Part shown: piece after piece, positions 8,189 through 16,413 of the stretch
Position numbering within the stretch: position 1 is the first letter of the stretch
Layout: the number at the start of each line of letters is the position of its first letter
From: UBA1757 sp045627385
Lineage (GTDB): Bacteria > Bacteroidota > Bacteroidia > Bacteroidales > UBA1402
Length of the DNA stretch: 26,725 nucleotides
NCBI GenBank assembly: GCA_045627385.1
Contig: JAZQNO010000017.1
Location: 1-26,725 of the forward strand
Reading direction: 5' to 3'
The notes under the pieces: model-generated
What the model was told of the DNA's origin: nothing
The model's input: the letters and a program-made list of their open reading frames with translations, nothing else
Databases searched by the model: none
Position numbers and translations under genes: made by a program

Positions 8189-10669
8189 TCAATCTTCCAT
8201 TCCGCCGCCGAAGCCGCCACCGAATCCTTCTCCATCTTCGTCTTCGCCTCTGTTGCCTTCTTTCTGCTTCTTGGGCTGCGGCTTCATGTTGCCGAAACTG
8301 TAGCTGAGGGTGAGGTTGACCCTGCGGCCTCCGTGCCAGTGGCGCGCCACCTGTTCGTATCCGGTGCCTTGTGTGTTGGTGCGGAATTTGAAACTGTTGA
8401 GGGCATCCCTGACATTGAGGTTCATACTCCATTTGCCGATGGATTTGCGGACACCGCCGTCGATGCGGTACGTCGGCAGCCTGTAGCCTTGTGCCACAAT
8501 GGTTTTGGCGCGATAGTCTCCACGTACTTGCAGACTCCAGTCTTTGGGCAACATGACATTGCCGATGATCCGGGCATTCCAGTTGAAATCGCTTTGTGCT
8601 TCACCGATGATGTGTGTGCCGGGAGCGACAGGAGGTTCGTAATCGTAAGCATCCAAATGGTAGTAATACAGATTGAGGGTCGTCGTCAGATCGACGGCTT
8701 GCCCGATTTTGTTTTTGGCTACGATTTCGGAACCGACCGAAGTGGAGGTTCCGATATTGGCACTGGAGGATTTCATAATCAGCCCGTCGAGGTAGCTGAT
8801 GCGCTGGATGAGGTCTTCCGCGTCACGGTAATAGAGCGAAAAAGACAGCGTCTGCCGCATGTCGTCCCACATTTTGATGTAGTTCAACTCGTAACTGTTG
8901 GCGTATTCGGGCATGAGGTAGGGGTTGCCATAAGAAATGTTGGCCGAGTCGGTGATGTTGAGAAAACTGTTGAGCTGCCCGCCGAAAGGACGTCTGATAC
9001 GGCGGGTGTAGTTGAACTGGAGTTCGTCGTTTTCCGTCAGGCGGTAGGTGAGGAACAAAGTAGGGAACAGCTTGAAATACTGATTCTTGTACAGGTCGAC
9101 ATCGTCGGTGCTTTGACCGAAACCCAAAGATTGGGTGTACATGTCCGTATATTCTCCCCGCAATCCGAGCTGATAGCCGAAGTTGCTGATATTCTGAGAC
9201 CAGGAACCGTAGACGGCATGGATCTGCTGGTGGTAGATGAAACGGTTCCAAAGGCTGGGATCGTTGACGGCATTCTCCGCCGAAGTGCCGCTGATGGTCT
9301 CGACGGGGCTGTCCTCGTGGGAAATGGTTCCCTTGTAACCGGCTTCCACTTTGCATGATTCGTTCAATTTGTTGGAGTAGTCCAATTGGAAATTCCAATC
9401 GTGAGGCGTGACGTGGTCGACCTGCTTCTGATAGGTCGAATCTACGCTGTCATCGATGTAATGCTTTTTCTGAGAGTATGTGGTGGAGCCGTCGCGTCCC
9501 CATGAATTGTACGATGCCAAAAAGTCGAGTGTGTGTTCTTCGGCGAATTTGTGCTGATACATCATATCGAAATTGTATCCCTTCATAGTGCCTTCGCTCA
9601 ATGCGGTACGGCGGCTGTCGGTGTAAAAGCCGGGGACGTTGCTCAGATAATCGGTGATGGTCTCGTTTCTGTTGCGTCCTAGCATGCCGAACGTGCCGAA
9701 GCCGATTTCATCTTTGCTGGTGAGACGATAGTTCAAACCGCCTCTGAAGAACAGATTGGTGCCGCCGCCGACACCTTCGCCGTCTTGGTTCAGAAAGGTG
9801 AGGTCGTCATAGGTGCGGTCCGTCTGATTGTCGGTAATGCGGCTTCGCGATCTGAGTCCCAAACTGGCATATCCGCTCCATTTGCCCGAATTGAAATTGA
9901 TGCTGCCGTTGGTGTTGTATCCACCCATCCGAAGTGGATTGGTGTAAAGACCGGCTCCGGCTTGAATGCTTCCATAGTAACCGGTAGCGGCATCTTCCTT
10001 GAGGATGATGTTGATGATGCCGGCCGTACCTTCGGCGCTGTATTTGGCTCCCGGATTGGTGATGACTTCGACACGCTCGATGGTCTCTGCGGGCATCTGC
10101 TCGAGTATGTCTCCCTGGTTGTCGGCGGTCAGTCCCGAAGGTTTGCCGTTGATCCATACCGTTACGGATGAATTGCCGCGCAAGGAAATGGCACCATCCT
10201 GGTCCACTTCGATGGAGGGAATGTTTTCGAGGATTTCGGAGGCCGACGCTCCTTTTGAGGCGATGTCGCTTCCTACACTGAACACTTTTTTATCGATATC
10301 GAAACGCATTGTGCTGGCGAGACCTGTCACCTGCACTTCTTCCATCAGTTTCGAATCTTCTTCAAAAAGAATTCTTCCCAGATTAACGAGAGAATTGCCT
10401 ACCGTGGCCTTGCGTTCAAGCGGTTTGTAACCCAAAAGAGCTATACTGATGGTGTATTGCCCTGGTTCTAAGGAACTTACCATGAAAAGACCGCTGGCGT
10501 CGGTGACGGTGCCGCCGGTGAATTCGCCTTGGAGGGTGTTGATGGAAACGGTTACGAATTCGATGGGCTCTTTGGTTTGCGCATCGACGATTTGTCCTTT
10601 GATGCCGCCGATGGAGAAGGCCCGACAGAAGGTTAGACAGAGAGCAAGTGTCAGAAATAATTTTCTCAT
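8189..10669 (-). CDS. TonB-dependent outer membrane beta-barrel protein (OMP_b-brl_3 type)
   Basis: This 826-residue protein has a signal peptide (about 1-19) and a carboxypeptidase-regulatory-like beta-sandwich (about 22-100, GQIVDAQTKEPIEFVTVSI). A TonB plug follows (about 115-230), with ILENIPSIEVDQDGAISLRG (146-165) and a VEVITNPGAKYSAEGTAGI segment. The rest is a large outer membrane barrel. The layout matches the outer membrane beta-barrel family distinct from SusC: it is ~200 residues shorter and has no SusD partner beside it. The substrate is unknown. Its placement between a rhamnosidase and an arabinofuranosidase suggests, but does not prove, uptake of pectin oligosaccharides. Residues 795-826 form an acidic, Gly-rich tail after the last predicted strand. 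No clear promoter match was found upstream. The start at 10669 gives an immediate signal peptide. Confidence 0.87.
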   Translation of the reverse strand: MRKLFLTLALCLTFCRAFSIGGIKGQIVDAQTKEPIEFVTVSINTLQGEFTGGTVTDASGLFMVSSLEPGQYTISIALLGYKPLERKATVGNSLVNLGRILFEEDSKLMEEVQVTGLASTMRFDIDKKVFSVGSDIASKGASASEILENIPSIEVDQDGAISLRGNSSVTVWINGKPSGLTADNQGDILEQMPAETIERVEVITNPGAKYSAEGTAGIINIILKEDAATGYYGSIQAGAGLYTNPLRMGGYNTNGSINFNSGKWSGYASLGLRSRSRITDNQTDRTYDDLTFLNQDGEGVGGGTNLFFRGGLNYRLTSKDEIGFGTFGMLGRNRNETITDYLSNVPGFYTDSRRTALSEGTMKGYNFDMMYQHKFAEEHTLDFLASYNSWGRDGSTTYSQKKHYIDDSVDSTYQKQVDHVTPHDWNFQLDYSNKLNESCKVEAGYKGTISHEDSPVETISGTSAENAVNDPSLWNRFIYHQQIHAVYGSWSQNISNFGYQLGLRGEYTDMYTQSLGFGQSTDDVDLYKNQYFKLFPTLFLTYRLTENDELQFNYTRRIRRPFGGQLNSFLNITDSANISYGNPYLMPEYANSYELNYIKMWDDMRQTLSFSLYYRDAEDLIQRISYLDGLIMKSSSANIGTSTSVGSEIVAKNKIGQAVDLTTTLNLYYYHLDAYDYEPPVAPGTHIIGEAQSDFNWNARIIGNVMLPKDWSLQVRGDYRAKTIVAQGYRLPTYRIDGGVRKSIGKWSMNLNVRDALNSFKFRTNTQGTGYEQVARHWHGGRRVNLTLSYSFGNMKPQPKKQKEGNRGEDEDGEGFGGGFGGGMED

Positions 10670-10809
10670 TCTTATATACTATGGTATAAAAGCCGCCTTT
10701 TTGATGCAAAGAGCCTCGGATGGTTTAATGCTCCGATCGGCAAATGTTTTGCGAAACGGAGGACGACACGGAAAATGATTGGAAATTGACAATCTTTGGC
10801 TGGCTGATG

Positions 10810-10840
10810 TTGTGAAAGCCATAGAAATGGCGTATATTTG
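10810..10840 (+). promoter_or_regulatory. Bacteroidota-type promoter for the GH51/GH105 operon
   Basis: TTG at 10810-10812 and TATATTTG at 10833-10840 are 20 nt apart, a full match to the TTG/TAnnTTTG pattern. A start near 10847 gives a leader of only ~20 nt before the ATG at 10867. Confidence 0.72.
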
Positions 10841-10866
10841 ATACAAAATCAACTCAAACTGTTTTC

Positions 10867-12861
10867 ATGATGAAACGATTGACTTTCTGCCTCTTGGCTG
10901 CTTTGCTGATGCCGGTGCGGCTGTTTGCCGTCGAACCGGAGACTCAGGTGCTGAAAATACAGGTCAACAAGACTTTGGCTCTGGTGAATCCCGATATGTA
11001 CGGTATCTTTTTCGAGGATATCAACTTTGCCGCCGATGGCGGACTGTATGCCGAAATGGTCAAAAACCGTTCATTCGAATTTCCGCAGACGCTGATGGGG
11101 TGGAATGTTTTCGGGCAGGTGGAAGTGCGTACCGATGAGGCGCCTTTCGAACGCAATCCTCACTATGTCAGATTGAATCCGTCTGGACACAGCGACAAGT
11201 TCAGCGGTATCGAAAACGAAGGTTTCCGAAAAGGAATGGGTTTCAGAGATGGGGAAGTCTACCGTTTTTCCGTGTGGGCTCGCAGTGTAAACGGAAAGAC
11301 TCAGGTCATCCGTGTGGAAATGATTGACAATCAGAATAACATCATAGAAAAAGATCGTGAACACCGTAGTGTGGCCCACCTCACCGTATCTTCGTCCGAA
11401 TGGCAGAAATATGAAGTGGAATTGACGGCTTACAAAACGGAACCGCATGGCATTCTGCGCATTTTTTACGAAAACCGCAACAGCGGCCCGGTGGATTTGG
11501 AGCATGTATCGCTGTTCCCGAAAGACACTTGGATGGGTCACGAAAACGGTATGCGCAAGGATTTGGCACAGGCATTGGCCGATCTGCATCCCGGTGTTTT
11601 CCGTTTTCCCGGCGGCTGTATTGTCGAAGGCACCGACCTGGCCACCCGTTATCAGTGGAAAAACTCGGTCGGACCGGTCGAAAACCGTCCTCTGAACGAA
11701 AACCGTTGGCATTACACTTTTCCGACCCGTCTTTATCCCGACTATTTCCAATCGTACGGATTGGGCTTCTATGAATTTTTCCAATTGGCGGAAGAAATCG
11801 GAGCGGCCCCGCTGCCGGTGTTGAGTGTCGGCCTGGCTTGCCAATATCAGAACAAGGACATGTCGGCCCATGTGCCGCTCGACCAATTGCAACCCTATAT
11901 TCAGGACGCGCTCGATCTGATCGAATTCGCCAACGGCCCTGCCGATTCCGAATGGGGCGGTCTGCGGGCGGAAATGGGCCATCCCGAACCGTTCGGACTG
12001 AAATATCTGGCCATCGGCAACGAACAGTGGGGACAGGAATTCATCGATCGGCTGGAACCCTTTGTAAAGGCCATACGCGCTTCGCATCCTGAAATCCAGT
12101 TTGTCGGAAGCGCGGGCCCCAGTGCCGAAGGCGGAAAGTTCGATTTCCTATGGCCCGAAATGAAACGTCTGAAAGTGGATCTGGTGGACGAACATTATTA
12201 TAAGGAACCAGACTGGTTCTTTGCCAACGCCACCCGTTATGACAAATACGACAGAAAAGGCCCGAAGGTTTTTGCCGGAGAATATGCTTCTCACGATTAT
12301 TCGACCTCCAAGGCGAACAATTTCCGCGCCGCATTGTCGGAGGCCTGCTTTATGACCGGCCTCGAACGGAATGCCGATGTGGTGCGTCTGGCAACCTACG
12401 CTCCTCTGTTCGCCCATGTGGACGGCTGGCAGTGGAATCCGGACCTCATCTGGTTTGACAATCTGCGCAGTATGAAAACTCCGAACTGGTATGTCCAGCA
12501 GTTGTACAGCCTTTATAAAGGAACGGCCGTCATTTCCGCCGTCGGAACCGACGGAAAGGCTTTGAGCGGTCAGCATCAGCTTTACGCATCAGCAGTGAAG
12601 GACGATGAGGGACGGATTGTCATCAAAGTGGGAAATGCATCCGCATCTCCGCAGAAACTCGAAATCCAACTGAACGGCGGAAAGAAAATCGCCGTCAGAC
12701 GGCTGACATGCATCCGCCTGCAATCGGACGATCTGAATGTGGAGAACAGCTTGGACAATCCGCAGGCCATCGTCCCTGTCAAAACCGAGCAGCCCCTTCT
12801 GTCGTCTTCTTTCGAAACAGAATTGCCGGCTCAATCATTCAGTGTGTTGATCATTAAATAA
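10867..12861 (+). CDS. Secreted GH51 alpha-L-arabinofuranosidase
   Basis: This 664-residue enzyme has a signal peptide (about 1-21, ending LFA). It removes terminal alpha-L-arabinofuranose from arabinan, arabinogalactan or arabinoxylan side chains, probably in the periplasm. MYGIFFEDINFAADGGLYAE is the N-terminal signature of extracellular-type GH51 enzymes. A carbohydrate-binding-like beta-sandwich (about 90-210) precedes the TIM barrel. The acid/base is predicted to be E386 in AIGNEQWG, and the nucleophile E442 in VDEHYY. The C-terminal beta-domain ends in SFSVLIIK. Tandem ATGs occur at 10867 and 10870 and differ by one Met. The next gene follows after 8 nt, so the pair forms an operon. Pairing with a rhamnogalacturonan-active fusion suggests removal of arabinan side chains from rhamnogalacturonan I. 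Confidence 0.92.
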   Translation: MMKRLTFCLLAALLMPVRLFAVEPETQVLKIQVNKTLALVNPDMYGIFFEDINFAADGGLYAEMVKNRSFEFPQTLMGWNVFGQVEVRTDEAPFERNPHYVRLNPSGHSDKFSGIENEGFRKGMGFRDGEVYRFSVWARSVNGKTQVIRVEMIDNQNNIIEKDREHRSVAHLTVSSSEWQKYEVELTAYKTEPHGILRIFYENRNSGPVDLEHVSLFPKDTWMGHENGMRKDLAQALADLHPGVFRFPGGCIVEGTDLATRYQWKNSVGPVENRPLNENRWHYTFPTRLYPDYFQSYGLGFYEFFQLAEEIGAAPLPVLSVGLACQYQNKDMSAHVPLDQLQPYIQDALDLIEFANGPADSEWGGLRAEMGHPEPFGLKYLAIGNEQWGQEFIDRLEPFVKAIRASHPEIQFVGSAGPSAEGGKFDFLWPEMKRLKVDLVDEHYYKEPDWFFANATRYDKYDRKGPKVFAGEYASHDYSTSKANNFRAALSEACFMTGLERNADVVRLATYAPLFAHVDGWQWNPDLIWFDNLRSMKTPNWYVQQLYSLYKGTAVISAVGTDGKALSGQHQLYASAVKDDEGRIVIKVGNASASPQKLEIQLNGGKKIAVRRLTCIRLQSDDLNVENSLDNPQAIVPVKTEQPLLSSSFETELPAQSFSVLIIK

Positions 12862-12869
12862 TTGCATAT

Positions 12870-15188
12870 ATGAAGAAGTCTCTTGCCATCTTGTCTTGCC
12901 TGTGTGTGTCGCTGAGTGTGCTGGCTGCGGCTCCGGATGTGGCGTCTTCCCCCAAAAGCCAGAAGAAGTCTCAGAAGCAGACGGTCAATGATTTCAATAC
13001 CCCCTTGCATCTGATGAAACCCGATTATCAGGTTCCCTATGTCATTCCGACCGAAGAATCCGTTCAGGAGGTGCTGAATCGGGTGCTGACATTTCTGGAA
13101 GCTTCCACGCCCTGCTGCGTGGTAGACGGAAAGACCGGTCAGGCGGTGACGGACTATTCGGAGATTGACGGGAATTCACGTTTGCAGCGTGGGGCGTTCC
13201 GGCTGACCAGCTACGAATGGGGCGTGACTTACGCCGGTATGTTGGCGGCTGGAAAATCGCTTGGAGATGAACGTTTTACCAACTATACGCTGGACCGTTT
13301 CCGTTTCTTGGCAGAGGTGATTCCTTATTTCCGACAGGCGGTGGAGAATGGCGCTCCCATGGATGCGCAGTTGCGTCAGGTGCTTCAGCCTGCTGCTTTG
13401 GATGACTGTGGCGCCATGTGTGCCGCCATGATCAAATCTGTTCCGCTGATGCGGGCCGCCCAGACGGCGGCCCGAACGGCTTCGCCCGCATTCGACAGCC
13501 GTTTCGGTTCAGATCCGGCTCCAGGTTCCGACCTCCAACTGGCCGCTCAAGCCGCTTCGCCCCGCCGCAGCTACGCTTTCGGCGGCATGCTCCAACCATA
13601 CATAGACAACTATATGGACTACATCATGAAAGGCCAGTTCCGCCTGAAAGACGGCACTTTGGCCCGCAACCGGCCCATGCGGAATTCGGTTTGGTTGGAC
13701 GATATGTTCATGAGCCTTCCCGCCATGGCTCAGATGGGCAGTCTGACAAGGGACAACAGCTATTTCGACGAAGCCTGCAGGCAGTACAAACTGTTTGTGG
13801 AGAAGATGTTCGTCCCGGAAAACAAACTTTTCCGCCATGGATGGGTGCAGTCGATGCCGTCGCATCCCAGTTTCCATTGGGCCCGGGCCAACGGCTGGGC
13901 GTTGATGACCACCGTTGAAATATTGGATGTGCTTCCTGCCGATCATTTCCAGCGGCCTTTCCTTCTGGAAACGCTGGAGAAACACGTTCAGGGACTTCAG
14001 GCTTGCCAGTCGTCGGATGGCTTCTGGCACCAATTGCTCGACCGGAACGATTCTTATTTGGAAACTTCAGCCACCGCCATTTACTGCTATTCCATTGCCA
14101 AGGCCATCAATCGCGGCTGGTTGGATGCCCAGACCTACGGTCCGCTGGTGTTGCTGGCATGGAATGCCGTCCAGTCCAAAGTGACGGAAGAAGGACACGT
14201 GGAGGGGACCTGTGTGGGCACCGGAATGGCGTTCGATCCGGCCTTCTATTATTACAGACCGGTCAACGACTATGCCGCCCACGGCTATGGTCCTGTGTTG
14301 CTGGCAGGCGCGGAAGTGGTTGAATTGCTGCGAAATACGCATCCGAAAATGAATGATTCGGCCATCTTGTTCTATCCTTATGCCATTCTGACCGATTCGC
14401 CGATTTTCGAAGATGTTCCCGCCAACAGAAAGGCGCCTGCCGCAGCAGCCGGTTCGAGCCGCAAGGCAAGCCGTCCGGTCGTCTTTGTCATCGGCGATTC
14501 GACGGTCAAAAACGGCAGTGGAGACGGCAGTAACGGTTTGTGGGGCTGGGGAGCTTTCCTGCAGGATTATCTGTACGCCGATTCTGCGACGGTCGAGAAT
14601 TTGGCCATCGGCGGACGCAGCAGCCGGACCTTTATGGAAGAAGGCCGCTGGAATCAGGTGTTGGAGGTCCTTCAGCCTGGCGACATTGTGCTGATCCAGT
14701 TTGGCCACAATGACGGCGGCCGTTTCGGCGACAGCCGCAACCGCTTCACTTTGAAAGGAGTGGGAGAGGAAACCGAAACTTATCCCATCGGACCGGAGGG
14801 TGTCGATCTGGATGTGCACACCTTCGGATGGTATATGCGCAAGTATTTGCAGGATGCCGTCGACAAAGGAGCCACTCCCATAGCCTGCAGTCTGATTCCC
14901 CGAGCTATGTGGCGTGAAGGGAAAACCATTCGGGGAAATGACAGCTATGTGCTTTGGACCCGTCAGGCCGTCGAGGCTGTTGAGGGAGCCTATTTCCTGG
15001 ACCTCAACAATCTGGTGGCAGACAAATACGATGCTTTGGGTATGGAATATGTCGACAAAATGTTCCCGAATGACCATACGCACACCGATATGGCGGGCGC
15101 CAAACTCAATGCCGCGACCGTGGCTGAGAATCTCAAAAAGATGCCGATTCCGGCTGCTTCTTATGTGAAGCCCGTGATTCAGAAATGA
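12870..15188 (+). CDS. GH105 rhamnogalacturonyl hydrolase fused to SGNH rhamnogalacturonan acetylesterase
   Basis: This 772-residue secreted fusion has a signal peptide at about 1-20. Residues ~60-510 form a GH105 (alpha/alpha)6 domain, which releases unsaturated galacturonate from lyase-made rhamnogalacturonan oligosaccharides. Signatures include TSYEWGVTYAGMLAAG (113-128) and SVWLDDMFMS (273-282), with acidic residues D277/D278. An Ala-rich linker (about 515-533) leads to an SGNH esterase of the rhamnogalacturonan acetylesterase (CE12-like) type. Its catalytic Ser is S544 in GDST, with a GHND block, and the Asp/His pair is D735/H738 in DHTH. One polypeptide could therefore deacetylate and trim the same oligosaccharide. 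An Ala/Ser/Pro-rich stretch at ~194-236 interrupts the GH105 domain between two conserved segments. The gene lies 8 nt after the GH51 gene, and its 3' end overlaps the convergent gene by 56 bp. Confidence 0.9.
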   Translation: MKKSLAILSCLCVSLSVLAAAPDVASSPKSQKKSQKQTVNDFNTPLHLMKPDYQVPYVIPTEESVQEVLNRVLTFLEASTPCCVVDGKTGQAVTDYSEIDGNSRLQRGAFRLTSYEWGVTYAGMLAAGKSLGDERFTNYTLDRFRFLAEVIPYFRQAVENGAPMDAQLRQVLQPAALDDCGAMCAAMIKSVPLMRAAQTAARTASPAFDSRFGSDPAPGSDLQLAAQAASPRRSYAFGGMLQPYIDNYMDYIMKGQFRLKDGTLARNRPMRNSVWLDDMFMSLPAMAQMGSLTRDNSYFDEACRQYKLFVEKMFVPENKLFRHGWVQSMPSHPSFHWARANGWALMTTVEILDVLPADHFQRPFLLETLEKHVQGLQACQSSDGFWHQLLDRNDSYLETSATAIYCYSIAKAINRGWLDAQTYGPLVLLAWNAVQSKVTEEGHVEGTCVGTGMAFDPAFYYYRPVNDYAAHGYGPVLLAGAEVVELLRNTHPKMNDSAILFYPYAILTDSPIFEDVPANRKAPAAAAGSSRKASRPVVFVIGDSTVKNGSGDGSNGLWGWGAFLQDYLYADSATVENLAIGGRSSRTFMEEGRWNQVLEVLQPGDIVLIQFGHNDGGRFGDSRNRFTLKGVGEETETYPIGPEGVDLDVHTFGWYMRKYLQDAVDKGATPIACSLIPRAMWREGKTIRGNDSYVLWTRQAVEAVEGAYFLDLNNLVADKYDALGMEYVDKMFPNDHTHTDMAGAKLNAATVAENLKKMPIPAASYVKPVIQK

Positions 15189-16344
15189 TTCCCGAGAGAC
15201 AACGGCTCAACAATGCCAGCATCAGAGGCAGCAGCGCCGGATGCTGGTATTGGGGACCTATGAGGTAGCCTCCAATGGCAGTCAAAAGCATGACGGAGAA
15301 CAGAATCCGGATGTAGAGACTCGCTTGGCTGCGGCGAAATGCCGGAACGCATTCGGCGATGAGGAACAACAGCCAAAGGGGATGGAAGGCGAACAGCAGA
15401 TAGTTGGGACTGACATCCGGATGGACGGAGAAAAAGGCCAGAAAGGCCAGAACGATGCCCGCCAGCCCGGCAAGGATGAACAAAACGGTGTCCAGTGCCG
15501 TATTGTGACGGCGCTGTTTCAATTCTCGCCAGCCCAGCAGCAGGACTGTGAGGAAAACCAGCCACATGATCGGAGTGGGCGACGGCACGGGCCATCCCCG
15601 CTTTGAAGACAGCTCGGGGTCGATGTCTGTGAGAATGTTGGTCTCGCGGATTAAGGGCCGTCCGTCGACAGTGGCGCGGCTGAGCGCGTCCATCAGCAGT
15701 TCGGGCGCGAACAGTTCGTCCGTGAAAGAGCCCGGGCGGTCGGCGGTGGAACCCAAAAGCATCGAAATGCCCAGCCAAGTCCAAGGACAGTCCCGATTGT
15801 AAAAAGCGACCGCTTGACGCATGGTCGGATACCATACGATGCTGTCGTATGCGAGCGTTCCCTCGATGTGCTTCTCCACCATCAGGCGGGGGCGGGTGGC
15901 GCAATTGTCATAGAAAAAATTGTACCGATAGGAACGGTTCTCTGGCAATTGGTTGACATATAGTGCTTTCCAGATGTTTTCCCTTTCTGCCGGACTTAAA
16001 TCGAGCACTTGCTCGGTGACTCTGCGGTTCTGCTCTGCGTATTCCTGGACAAAACGGGCTGTCGTGGTGGCTCCCAGAAGGTAGTCGGTTTGCCCGGTGC
16101 AGAATCGCCAAATGAAATGAGGGGCGTCAAAACTGAAAAGTCCGTAGTTGAAGGTGAGGTCGCGCCGGTTCTCCGGATCTTGGACGCGGATGGCGCTGTG
16201 GCCGTAGAGTGACCAGACCTGATCTCCGGCCGAACAAGTGAGTATGGACAGCTGCGCCTCGTCTCCCAATGGCTTGTAGGTGAGGGCTTTAACTCCGTTC
16301 AAATGGAACAAGAGCAGCAACAGAAGTGACAAAAACTTTTTCAT
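15133..16344 (-). CDS. lnb: Lnb-like (DUF4105) membrane protein, putative lipoprotein N-acyltransferase
   Basis: This 403-residue protein starts at the ATG at 16344, which gives an immediate hydrophobic signal segment (KKFLSLLLLLLFHLNG). The open frame runs further upstream but adds an unlikely 18-residue polar extension. The periplasmic N-terminal domain is of the DUF4105 type, with LYGHSAIRV (H49) and FYDNCATR (C148), the likely catalytic His and Cys. About five membrane segments follow, from around residue 255. This family was recently linked to N-acylation of lipoproteins in Bacteroides (Lnb). That assignment here rests on recalled family resemblance. It diverges from the antiporter gene across a short, symmetric promoter region. 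Its 3' end runs 56 bp into the convergent acetylesterase gene. No earlier in-frame stop exists, so the overlap is forced unless there is a sequencing error. Confidence 0.8.
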   Translation of the reverse strand: MKKFLSLLLLLLFHLNGVKALTYKPLGDEAQLSILTCSAGDQVWSLYGHSAIRVQDPENRRDLTFNYGLFSFDAPHFIWRFCTGQTDYLLGATTTARFVQEYAEQNRRVTEQVLDLSPAERENIWKALYVNQLPENRSYRYNFFYDNCATRPRLMVEKHIEGTLAYDSIVWYPTMRQAVAFYNRDCPWTWLGISMLLGSTADRPGSFTDELFAPELLMDALSRATVDGRPLIRETNILTDIDPELSSKRGWPVPSPTPIMWLVFLTVLLLGWRELKQRRHNTALDTVLFILAGLAGIVLAFLAFFSVHPDVSPNYLLFAFHPLWLLFLIAECVPAFRRSQASLYIRILFSVMLLTAIGGYLIGPQYQHPALLPLMLALLSRCLSGIISESRASHKKQPESASF

Positions 16345-16361
16345 TTGATTCTTTTGGCCTT

Positions 16362-16390
16362 CAAAGATACACAAAAAGGATGTATCTTTG
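16362..16390. promoter_or_regulatory. Divergent promoter region: perfect inverted repeat holding two outward -7 boxes
   Basis: CAAAGATACA (16362-16371) and TGTATCTTTG (16381-16390) are perfect inverted copies with a 9-bp spacer. Each arm contains TATCTTTG, which fits the Bacteroidota -7 consensus TAnnTTTG. The left arm reads toward the Lnb-like gene (ATG 16344) and the right arm toward the antiporter (ATG 16414). No good -33 TTG lies at 19-21 nt for either, so activation by a bound regulator is possible. Confidence 0.6.
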
Positions 16391-16413
16391 TCTTTCATTC
16401 AAAATGCGAGGAA

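Noticed and set aside
8171..9358. Open frame of 395 codons on the plus strand
   Set aside because: It mirrors the C-terminal half of the TonB-dependent protein gene. It has no family match and begins inside the terminator region.
11071..12087. Open frame of 338 codons on the minus strand
   Set aside because: It mirrors the GH51 gene, whose catalytic motifs are intact on the plus strand.
14067..15083. Open frame of 338 codons on the minus strand
   Set aside because: It mirrors the GH105-esterase fusion and has no recognisable domain.
16345..16413. TTG start extending the antiporter by 23 residues
   Set aside because: It would put the inverted repeat and -7 box inside the coding region. The extra residues are polar and precede a natural first membrane helix.
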